A stretch of DNA of 64,000 bases, from positions 310,001 through 374,000 of the forward strand of contig JAEVLN010000040.1 in the NCBI GenBank assembly GCA_018350325.1, in the 5' to 3' direction. The translations under genes were made by a program, and so were the position numbers. Under the pieces are notes generated by a model that was not told where the DNA came from, searched no databases, and saw only the letters and a program-made list of their open reading frames with translations. The DNA comes from Globodera rostochiensis. Lineage: Eukaryota > Nematoda > Chromadorea > Rhabditida > Heteroderidae. Positions 53,623-64,000 of this stretch are shown here, piece after piece. Position 1 is the first letter of the stretch. Each line of letters starts with the position of its first letter.

Positions 53623-54269
53623 CTGCAGTTAAATGAACTCGTTTGCATTTGGATGCCAGTAGTTACAGCCTTCCATTTCACCGGGTACGGTAGCAGCCCA
53701 GACCTATTGAGGGGGTGGGGCGCCAATTGAGCGCCAGCCAGCCAGGTGAGCGCCAGGCCAACTGAGGCCCAACCAACTCAGGCCCTAAGCCAAAACCTAT
53801 TTGCAGGGTCCTGCGCGGGATTATGCAAATTTTTGCCCTGCGCGACCCTCTCGCGCACCTGCCTCGCGCACCTGCGCGATATTATGCAAATTTCCCCTGC
53901 GCGACCTTATATATTATTTATATTTTATTTATTTTAATTGTTTTAATTTTTTTTCACTGCGCGACTCACTCGCGCACCCTGCGCGACTTTTTTTAATTAT
54001 TTAAATTTAAATTTTGAATTTTTCACTGCGCGAGATTTCAAATATTCTCAAAATTATTTTTAAATCAAATAAAATTATTTTCATCGAGCGGGACATCTCT
54101 TCGCTCAGTTGATTCCCCTTTTTCCAAACTTTTTCAGCCCTTTTGCTTGCCCGGATTTGGCGATGCGGCCGTTGCACCACTTTGTCGTGATTCTTTACTC
54201 CCAGAGCTTAGACCTTCCTGAGCAATAGAATCTCAGGGAACCGATTTATGTGTAAACCCGAAGAGGCTC
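53623..54269. other. Spacer with TGCGCGAC-type short repeats
   Basis: Recurrent CTGCGCGAC, CTCGCGCACC and GATTATGCAAAT words between 53,800 and 54,080; otherwise nothing. Confidence 0.5.
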
Positions 54270-55318
54270 AAAACTGTCAATCAATTGCCAAGGACCAAAT
54301 TCACAAGCAGCCAAAGGCTGATTTGATTGTCAATATCAAATCGGCTATTAAAATTTTAAGTTCGATCAATATCCTGCCAACAAACGATTGCAAACAAACT
54401 GGATTCAATTAAGATCTGGTATCCAACAAAACTGTTAATCAATTGCGAAGGGTCAAATTCACTAGCAGCCAAAGGCTGATTGCCAATATCAAAGGAGTTA
54501 ATCCTGCCAGCAAACGATTGACAAGCGAACTGCGCTCGGGCGCCTCTCAGCCAGCCCGGTCGTGTGGCCAAATAAAGCTGGCGCCAAACCTCTTGTTTAC
54601 CCAATCTAAACGAGTAATCAAATAAGCGCCGCCAAATCAAAGAACACCCCAAGCCTACGGGAATTCCCAAATCAGCATTACCTAAAAATTCAAAATTACT
54701 CACTCGTTGGCAACTAGCATACAATTGAGCCCAAACTGAAGGCGGTTAAGATCTGGCAGGCAAAAAATTATCAATCAATTGAGCGGGTCCCCAAATTCCT
54801 AAGGCCCTAATAAGGGACTCAGCGCCGCTTGTTGCCTAATCTAAGCTACCATTCAATTGGGGGAGGAACCAAATTCAATAGCAGCTAAAATCGGTTACGA
54901 AAATCACACAAACAGAATTATTTTAGTTAACACAAAAAAGAAAAAATATTTAAAAAACACAAAAAATATTTGAAAAACCTTGAATCTGTAAGGATTTTTT
55001 TTACAAAAACCTTCATAAATTTTATAATGAATCGGTAATTTGGGGTTAAAATTTTCTCAATTCCCTGTCTTCGCTCTCTCTCCCCTTACTTCGCCTTCTC
55101 TCTTCCCCTAACCTCATTCTCTCTCACGCTCTTTCTCGCGCTCTCTTCGCCTACCTTCCCTCTCACTCTCTCTCTCTCTCTTTCACTTTATCTCTCCCGC
55201 GCCCTTCTCTCTCTCCGCCTGGTGTGCGTACAAAGCCACCTGTTGCGCAAATCTACGCTGGCAGAGGGCAAGTACGCAAAGCCCTGAAACATTATTGTTG
55301 GCCTATTTTTATATCAAA

Positions 55319-55714
55319 GGGGCTATTAAAAGTTTAAGTTCGATCAATATCCTGCCAACAAACGGTTGCAATCTGGCAACCAACAAAACTGTCAACCAAT
55401 TGCAAAGGGCCAAATTCACTAGCAGCCAAAGGCTGATTGCCAATATCAAAGGGGCTATTAAAAGTTTAAGTTCGATCAATATCCTGCCAACAAACGGTTG
55501 CAATCTGGCAACCAACAAAACTGTCAATCAATTGCGAAGGGCCAAATTCACTAGCAGCCAAAGGCTGATTGCCAATATCAAAGGGGGTTATTAAAAGTTT
55601 AAGTCGATCAACATCCTGCCAACAAACGGTTGCAATCTGGCAACCAACAAAACTGTCAATCAATTGCGAAGGACCAAATTCACAAGCAGCCAAAGGCTGA
55701 TTGCCAATATCAAA
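55319..55714. repeat. Three 132-bp satellite monomers (representative unit)
   Basis: Monomers start at 55319, 55451 and 55583 with an exact 132-base period. They differ by a few bases each (for example GCGAAGGGCC versus GCGAAGGACC), and the last leads into GGAGTTAATCCTGCCAGC, which opens the unit-specific segment. Confidence 0.9.
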
Positions 55715-58700
55715 GGAGTTAATCCTGCCAGCAAACGATTGACAAGCGAACTGCGCTCGGGCGCCTCTCAGCCAGCCCGGTCGTGTGGCCAAATAAAGCT
55801 GGCGCCAAACCTCTTGTTTACCCAATCTAAACGAGTAATCAAATAAGCGCCGCCAAATCAAAGAACACCCCAAGCCTACGGGAATTCCCAAATCAGCATT
55901 ACCTAAAAATTCAAAATTACTCACTCGTTGGCAACTAGCATACAATTGAGCCCAAACTGAAGGCGGTTAAGATCTGGCAGGCAAAAAATTATCAATCAAT
56001 TGAGCGGGTCCCCAAATTCCTAAGGCCCTAATAAGGGACTCAGCGCCGCTTGTTGCCTAATCTAAGCTACCATTCAATTGGGGGAGGAACCAAATTCAAT
56101 AGCAGCTAAAATCGGTTACGAAAATCACACAAACAGAATTATTTTAGTTAACACAAAAAAGAAAAAATATTTAAAAAACACAAAAAATATTTGAAAAACC
56201 TTGAATCTGTAAGGATTTTTTTTACAAAAACCTTCATAAATTTTATAATGAATCGGTAATTTGGGGTTAAAATTTTCTCAATTCCCTGTCTTCGCTCTCT
56301 CTCCCCTTACTTCGCCTTCTCTCTTCCCCTAACCTCATTCTCTCTCACGCTCTTTCTCGCGCTCTCTTCGCCTACCTTCCCTCTCACTCTCTCTCTCTCT
56401 CTTTCACTTTATCTCTCCCGCGCCCTTCTCTCTCTCCGCCTGGTGTGCGTACAAAGCCACCTGTTGCGCAAATCTACGCTGGCAGAGGGCAAGTACGCAA
56501 AGCCCTGAAACATTATTGTTGGCCTATTTTTATATCAAAGGGGCTATTAAAAGTTTAAGTTCGATCAATATCCTGCCAACAAACGGTTGCAATCTGGCAA
56601 CCAACAAAACTGTCAACCAATTGCAAAGGGCCAAATTCACTAGCAGCCAAAGGCTGATTGCCAATATCAAAGGGGCTATTAAAAGTTTAAGTTCGATCAA
56701 TATCCTGCCAACAAACGGTTGCAATCTGGCAACCAACAAAACTGTCAATCAATTGCGAAGGGCCAAATTCACTAGCAGCCAAAGGCTGATTGCCAATATC
56801 AAAGGGGGTTATTAAAAGTTTAAGTCGATCAACATCCTGCCAACAAACGGTTGCAATCTGGCAACCAACAAAACTGTCAATCAATTGCGAAGGACCAAAT
56901 TCACAAGCAGCCAAAGGCTGATTGCCAATATCAAAGGAGTTAATCCTGCCAGCAAACGATTGACAAGCGAACTGCGCTCGGGCGCCTCTCAGCCAGCCCG
57001 GTCGTGTGGCCAAATAAAGCTGGCGCCAAACCTCTTGTTTACCCAATCTAAACGAGTAATCAAATAAGCGCCGCCAAATCAAAGAACACCCCAAGCCTAC
57101 GGGAATTCCCAAATCAGCATTACCTAAAAATTCAAAATTACTCACTCGTTGGCAACTAGCATACAATTGAGCCCAAACTGAAGGCGGTTAAGATCTGGCA
57201 GGCAAAAAATTATCAATCAATTGAGCGGGTCCCCAAATTCCTAAGGCCCTAATAAGGGACTCAGCGCCGCTTGTTGCCTAATCTAAGCTACCATTCAATT
57301 GGGGGAGGAACCAAATTCAATAGCAGCTAAAATCGGTTACGAAAATCACACAAACAGAATTATTTTAGTTAACACAAAAAAGAAAAAATATTTAAAAAAC
57401 ACAAAAAATATTTGAAAAACCTTGAATCTGTAAGGATTTTTTTTACAAAAACCTTCATAAATTTTATAATGAATCGGTAATTTGGGGTTAAAATTTTCTC
57501 AATTCCCTGTCTTCGCTCTCTCTCCCCTTACTTCGCCTTCTCTCTTCCCCTAACCTCATTCTCTCTCACGCTCTTTCTCGCGCTCTCTTCGCCTACCTTC
57601 CCTCTCACTCTCTCTCTCTCTCTTTCACTTTATCTCTCCCGCGCCCTTCTCTCTCTCCGCCTGGTGTGCGTACAAAGCCACCTGTTGCGCAAATCTACGC
57701 TGGCAGAGGGCAAGTACGCAAAGCCCTGAAACATTATTGTTGGCCTATTTTTATATCAAAGGGGCTATTAAAAGTTTAAGTTCGATCAATATCCTGCCAA
57801 CAAACGGTTGCAATCTGGCAACCAACAAAACTGTCAACCAATTGCAAAGGGCCAAATTCACTAGCAGCCAAAGGCTGATTGCCAATATCAAAGGGGCTAT
57901 TAAAAGTTTAAGTTCGATCAATATCCTGCCAACAAACGGTTGCAATCTGGCAACCAACAAAACTGTCAATCAATTGCGAAGGGCCAAATTCACTAGCAGC
58001 CAAAGGCTGATTGCCAATATCAAAGGGGGTTATTAAAAGTTTAAGTCGATCAACATCCTGCCAACAAGCGGTTGCAATCTGGCAGCCAACAAAACTGTTA
58101 ATCAATTGCGAAGGGTCAAATTCACTAGCAGCCAAAGGCTGATTGCCAATATCAAAGGGGCTATTAAAAGTTTAAGTTCGATCAATATCCTGCCAACAAA
58201 CGGTTGCAATCTGGCAACCAACAAAACTGTCAATCAATTGCGAAGGACCAAATTCACAAGCAGCCAAAGGCTGATTGCCAATATCAAAGGAGTTAATCCT
58301 GCCAGCAAACGATTGACAAGCGAACTGCGCTCGGGCGCCTCTCAGCCAGCCCGGTCGTGTGGCCAAATAAAGCTGGCGCCAAACCTCTTGTTTACCCAAT
58401 CTAAACGAGTAATCAAATAAGCGCCGCCAAATCAAAGAACACCCCAAGCCTACGGGAATTCCCAAATCAGCATTACCTAAAAATTCAAAATTACTCACTC
58501 GTTGGCAACTAGCATACAATTGAGCCCAAACTGAAGGCGGTTAAGATCTGGCAGGCAAAAAATTATCAATCAATTGAGCGGGTCCCCAAATTCCTAAGGC
58601 CCTAATAAGGGACTCAGCGCCGCTTGTTGCCTAATCTAAGCTACCATTCAATTGGGGGAGGAACCAAATTCAATAGCAGCTAAAATCGGTTACGAAAATC

Positions 58701-61390
58701 ACACAAACAGAATTATTTTAGTTAACACAAAAAAGAAAAAATATTTAAAAAACACAAAAAATATTTGAAAAACCTTGAATCTGTAAGGATTTTTTTTACA
58801 AAAACCTTCATAAATTTTATAATGAATCGGTAATTTGGGGTTAAAATTTTCTCAATTCCCTGTCTTCGCTCTCTCTCCCCTTACTTCGCCTTCTCTCTTC
58901 CCCTAACCTCATTCTCTCTCACGCTCTTTCTCGCGCTCTCTTCGCCTACCTTCTCTCTCACTCTCTCTCTCTCTTTCACTTTATCTCTCCCGCGCCCTTC
59001 TCTCTCTCCGCCTGGTGTGCGTACAAAGCCACCTGTTGCGCAAATCTACGCTGGCAGAGGGCAAGTACGCAAAGCCCTGAAACATTATTGTTGGCCTATT
59101 TTTATATCAAAGGGGCTATTAAAAGTTTAAGTTCGATCAATATCCTGCCAACAAACGGTTGCAATCTGGCAACCAACAAAACTGTCAACCAATTGCAAAG
59201 GGCCAAATTCACTAGCAGCCAAAGGCTGATTGCCAATATCAAAGGGGCTATTAAAAGTTTAAGTTCGATCAATATCCTGCCAACAAACGGTTGCAATCTG
59301 GCAACCAACAAAACTGTCAATCAATTGCGAAGGGCCAAATTCACTAGCAGCCAAAGGCTGATTGCCAATATCAAAGGGGGTTATTAAAAGTTTAAGTCGA
59401 TCAACATCCTGCCAACAAGCGGTTGCAATCTGGCAGCCAACAAAACTGTTAATCAATTGCGAAGGGTCAAATTCACTAGCAGCCAAAGGCTGATTGCCAA
59501 TATCAAAGGGGCTATTAAAAGTTTAAGTTCGATCAATATCCTGCCAACAAACGGTTGCAATCTGGCAACCAACAAAACTGTCAATCAATTGCGAAGGACC
59601 AAATTCACAAGCAGCCAAAGGCTGATTGCCAATATCAAAGGAGTTAATCCTGCCAGCAAACGATTGACAAGCGAACTGCGCTCGGGCGCCTCTCAGCCAG
59701 CCCGGTCGTGTGGCCAAATAAAGCTGGCGCCAAACCTCTTGTTTACCCAATCTAAACGAGTAATCAAATAAGCGCCGCCAAATCAAAGAACACCCCAAGC
59801 CTACGGGAATTCCCAAATCAGCATTACCTAAAAATTCAAAATTACTCACTCGTTGGCAACTAGCATACAATTGAGCCCAAACTTAAGGCGGTTAAGATCT
59901 GGCAGGCAAAAAATTATCAATCAATTGAGCGGGTCCCCAAATTCCTAAGGCCCTAATAAGGGACTCAGCGCCGCTTGTTGCCTAATCTAAGCTACCATTC
60001 AATTGGGGGAGGAACCAAATTCAATAGCAGCTAAAATCGGTTACGAAAATCACACAAACAGAATTATTTTAGTTAACACAAAAAAGAAAAAATATTTAAA
60101 AAACACAAAAAATATTTGAAAAACCTTGAATCTGTAAGGATTTTTTTTACAAAAACCTTCATAAATTTTATAACGAATCGGTAATTTGGGGTTAAAATTT
60201 TCTCAATTCCCTGTCTTCGCTCTCTCTCCCCTTACTTCGCCTTCTCTCTTCCCCTAACCTCATTCTCTCTCACGCTCTTTCTCGCGCTCTCTTCGCCTAC
60301 CTTCCCTCTCACTCTCTCTCTCTCTCTTTCACTTTATCTCTCCCGCGCCCTTCTCTCTCTCCGCCTGGTGTGCGTACAAAGCCACCTGTTGCGCAAATCT
60401 ACGCTGGCAGAGGGCAAGTACGCAAAGCCCTGAAACATTATTGTTGGCCTATTTTTATATCAAAGGGGCTATTAAAAGTTTAAGTTCGATCAATATCCTG
60501 CCAACAAACGGTTGCAATCTGGCAACCAACAAAACTGTCAATCAATTGCGAAGGGCCAAATTCACTAGCAGCCAAAGGCTGATTGCCAATATCAAAGGGG
60601 GTTATTAAAAGTTTAAGTCGATCAACATCCTGCCAACAAGCGGTTGCAATCTGGCAGCCAACAAAACTGTTAATCAATTGCGAAGGGTCAAATTCACTAG
60701 CAGCCAAAGGCTGATTGCCAATATCAAAGGAGTTAATCCTGCCAGCAAACGATTGACAAGCGAACTGCGCTCGGGCGCCTCTCAGCCAGCCCGGTCGTGT
60801 GGCCAAATAAAGCTGGCGCCAAACCTCTTGTTTACCCAATCTAAACGAGTAATCAAATAAGCGCCGCCAAATCAAAGAACACCCCAAGCCTACGGGAATT
60901 CCCAAATCAGCATTACCTAAAAATTCAAAATTACTCACTCGTTGGCAACTAGCATACAATTGAGCCCAAACTGAAGGGCGGTTAAGATCTGGCAGGGGCA
61001 AAAAAATTATCAATCAATTGAGCGGTGTCCCCAAATTCCTAAGGCCCTAATAAGGGACTCAGCGCCGGCTTGTTGCCTAATTCTAAGCGACCATTCATTG
61101 GGGGAGGAACCAAATTCAATAGCAGCTAAAATCGGTTACGAAAATCACACAAACAGAATTATTTGAGTTAACACAAAAAAGAAAAAATATTTAAAAAACA
61201 CAAAAAATAGTTGAAAAAACCTTGAATCTGTAAGGATTTTTTTTACAAAAACCTTCATCAAATTTAACAATGAATCGTAATTTGGGGTTAAAATTTCTCA
61301 ATTCCTGTCTTCGCTCCTTCTCGCCCTTACTTCCGCCTTCTCTCTCTTCCCTAACCTCATTCTCTCTCACGCTCGTTCTCCCTCTCTGCG

Positions 61391-61904
61391 CTTAATGTGC
61401 AATCAAAACTCACAAGGGTTAAGTCAAACTACACAAAGTATTGCAATTAAAAAAAAGTTAATGCAAACAAGCAACAAAGGTTGCAATCACACCAACAAAT
61501 GTCAATCAATTGAAAAACAAAGTCAACGCCAAAGGCATTGCCAATAGCAAGGCTTACCAATAAAAAAATTTGCCAAAAACGTGGACAACCCCCCCTCAAA
61601 AACGGGCCAAAACTGCCCAAATCTAACAAATAAAAGAATCAAAGCACCAACAAATCCACGCACCAACAATTGCCCAGGACAAAAATTGCAAAAATGTTCA
61701 ATTGAGCAATAAAACCAAGCCTTAAGCTCCCCTTAAACCCAATAGCGCCAAAAATTTAGAGCCAATCTGCAACTAATGTTCCAAACAAACAAAAAAATTT
61801 TGGGAAAAAAAAAAAAATATTTAGAAAACCAAAAAAATTTTAAAAAAACAAAAATTTTAAAAACCCTATAATTTTAAATTTAATCCTTCCTTAAATTTTT
61901 TACA
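61391..61904. repeat. Divergent interruption in the satellite
   Basis: The regular unit breaks after about 61,390. What follows has only loose resemblance (AATCAATTG, CAACAAA words), more A-rich sequence and poly(A) runs, and then rejoins the regular unit at ACAAGCGAACTGCGCTCG (61,902). It is flanked by units with many small indels (60,975-61,390 and 61,990-62,350), suggesting older or error-prone sequence. Confidence 0.6.
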
Positions 61905-64000
61905 AGCGAACTGCGCTCGGGCGCCTCTCAGCCAGCCCGGTCGTGTGGCCAAATAAAGCTGGCGCCAAACCTCTTGTTTACCCAATCTAACGAGTAATCA
62001 AATAAGCGCCGCCAAATCAAAGAACACCCCCAAGCCTACGGGAATTCCCAAATCAGCATTACCTAAAATTCAAAATTACTCACTCGTTGGCAACTAGCAT
62101 ACAATTGAGCCCAAACTGAAGGCGGTTAAGATCTGGCAGGCAAAAATTATCAATCAATTGAGCGGGTCCCCAAATTCCTAAGGCCTAATAAGGGACTCAG
62201 CGCCGCTTGTTGGCCCTAATCTAAGCTACCATTCAATTGGGGGAGGAACCAAATTCAATAGCAGCTAAAATCGGTTACGAAAATCACACAACAGAATTAT
62301 TGTTAGTTAACACACAAAAAGAAAAAATATTTAAAAAACACAAAAATATTTGAAAAACCTGAATCTGTAAGGATTTTTTTTACAAAAACCTTCATAAATT
62401 TTATAATGAATCGGTAATTTGGGGTTAAATTTTCTCAATTCCCTGTCTTCGCTCTCTCTCCCCTTACTTCGCCTTCTCTCTTCCCCTAACCTCATTCTCT
62501 CTCACGCTCTTTCTCGCGCTCTCTTCGCCTACCTTCTCTCTCACTCTCTCTCTCTCTCTTTCACTTTATCTCTCCCGCGCCCTTCTCTCTCTCCGCCTGG
62601 TGTTGGTACAAAGCCACCTGTTGCGCCAAATCTACGCTGGCAGAGGGCAAGTACGCAAAGCCCTGAAACATTATTGTTGGCCTATTTTTATATCAAAGGG
62701 GCTATTAAAAGCTTAAGTTCGACCAATATCCTGCCAACAAACGATTGCAACCAAACTGATTCGATTAATGGCAACCAACAAAACTGTCCATCAATTGCGA
62801 AGGGCCAAATTCACTAGCACCCAAAGGGTGATTGCCAATATCAAAGGGGTATTAAAAGTTTAAGTTCAATCAATATCCTGCCAACAAACGGTTGCAAGCA
62901 AACTGGATTCGATTAAGATCTGGCACCCAACAAAACTGTCAATCTATTGCGAAGGGACAAATTCACTAGCAGCCAAAGGCTGATTGCCAATATAAAAGGG
63001 GTTATTAAAAGTTTAAGTTCGATCAACATCCTGCCAACAAGCGGTTGCAATCTGGCAACCAACAAAACTGTCAATCAATTGCGAAGGACCAAATTCACAA
63101 GCAGCCAAAGGCTGATTGCCAATATCAAAGGAGTTAATCCTGCCAGCAAACGATTGACAAGCGAACTGCGCTCGGGCGCCTCTCAGCCAGCCCGGTCGTG
63201 TGGCCAAATAAAGCTGGCGCCAAACCTCTTGTTTACCCAATCTAAACGAGTAATCAAATAAGCGCCGCCAAATCAAAGAACACCCCAAGCCTACGGGAAT
63301 TCCCAAATCAGCATTACCTAAAAATTCAAAATTACTCACTCGTTGGCAACTAGCATACAATTGAGCCCAAACTGAAGGCGGTTAAGATCTGGCAGGCAAA
63401 AAATTATCAATCAATTGAGCGGGTCCCCAAATTCCTAAGGCCCTAATAAGGGACTCAGCGCCGCTTGTTGCCTAATCTAAGCTACCATTCAATTGGGGGA
63501 GGAACCAAATTCAATAGCAGCTAAAATCGGTTACGAAAATCACACAAACAGAATTATTTTAGTTAACACAAAAAAGAAAAAATATTTAAAAAACACAAAA
63601 AATATTTGAAAAACCTTGAATCTGTAAGGATTTTTTTTACAAAAACCTTCATAAATTTTATAATGAATCGTAATTTGGGGTTAAAATTTTCTCAATTCCC
63701 TGTCTTCGCTCTCTCTCCCCTTACTTCGCCTTCTCTCTTCCCCTAACCTCATTCTCTCTCACGCTCTTTCTCGCGCTCTCTTCGCCTACCTTCCCTCTCA
63801 CTCTCTCTCTCTCTCTTTCACTTTATCTCTCCCGCGCCCTTCTCTCTCTCCGCCTGGTGTGCGTACAAAGCCACCTGTTGCGCAAATCTACGCTGGCAGA
63901 GGGCAAGTACGCAAAGCCCTGAAACATTATTGTTGGCCTATTTTTATATCAAAGGGGCTATTAAAAGTTTAAGTTCGATCAATATCCTGCCAACAAACGG

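Larger units (their letters stand above)
54270..64000. repeat. Higher-order satellite array, continues past the window
   Basis: Repeat units begin at about 55319, 56540, 57761, 59112, 60465, 62698 and 63954, with a partial first unit from 54270. Each has 2-4 copies of a 132-base monomer (contains TATTAAAAGTTTAAGTTCGA and CCAAAGGCTGATTGCCAATA) followed by a unit-specific segment of about 0.8 kb that includes a (CT)n tract. Lengths are 1221, 1221, 1351 and 1353 bases. The change of about 130 reflects one extra monomer; the other difference is 2 bases in the CT tract. All ORFs here are repeat by-products. Confidence 0.9.

Noticed and set aside
54356..63360. Recurrent ORFs of 99, 115, 159 and 177 codons
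   Set aside because: Present in every satellite unit on both strands; no protein motif, and explained by the repeat.

Overview
The window is a gene-poor, AT-rich, repeat-dense stretch of a nematode genome. The pointers are an exact copy of the nematode SL1 spliced-leader sequence inside a retroelement LTR, a TTTTACAG acceptor a few bases before a start codon (typical of SL trans-splicing), many small exons with TTTNAG-type acceptors, and a primer-binding site close to initiator tRNA-Met. A plant-parasitic cyst nematode is my guess only. It rests on secreted cysteine-rich and galectin-like families and on decayed coiled-coil exons of the LRLLRxxxAxxE type. There are no rRNA genes, convincing tRNA genes, CRISPR arrays or bacterial operons.

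Layout. 0.8-10.5 kb (minus): one gene of 22 exons that I could phase end to end, giving 961 codons. It encodes a signal peptide followed by a chain of galectin-like domains. Its introns carry minisatellites, two foldback elements and a hAT-type MITE. 10.85-11.2 kb and 28.1-28.65 kb: decayed paralogous coiled-coil gene fragments. 11,491-27,185 (minus): a 15.7-kb LTR retroelement. In element order it has a 5' LTR, PBS, 3-kb leader, gag, one very long ORF (Gag C-terminal part, envelope-like glycoprotein, two protease-like domains, RT, RNase H, integrase), then a separate 1179-codon superfamily-1 helicase ORF ending in a zinc knuckle, a polypurine tract and the 3' LTR. Both LTRs contain SL1 in the sense orientation. 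27.2-31.3 kb: short repeats and a second hAT-type MITE with an 8-bp target duplication.

31.3-36.8 kb (plus): a modular cysteine-rich gene built almost entirely of phase-0 exons, with a 1.8-kb array of a 41-bp palindromic minisatellite in one intron. Between 36.5 and 47.7 kb lie duplicated and decayed relatives of its exons, mixed with minisatellites and a gypsy 3'-end remnant. 50,031-52,285: a hAT transposon with TIRs, an 8-bp TSD and a broken transposase. 53.26-53.62 kb (minus): the last two exons of a small cysteine-rich protein. 54.27-64.0 kb: a satellite with higher-order structure (132-bp monomers plus a unit-specific segment of about 0.8 kb), running off the window.

The strongest candidate for a new system is the LTR element: Gag-Env-Pro-Pol order, two tandem protease-like domains, an extra helicase with a Gag-like zinc knuckle, and SL1 embedded near the presumed start of R. 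Domain calls come from motifs read by eye; no database search was run.
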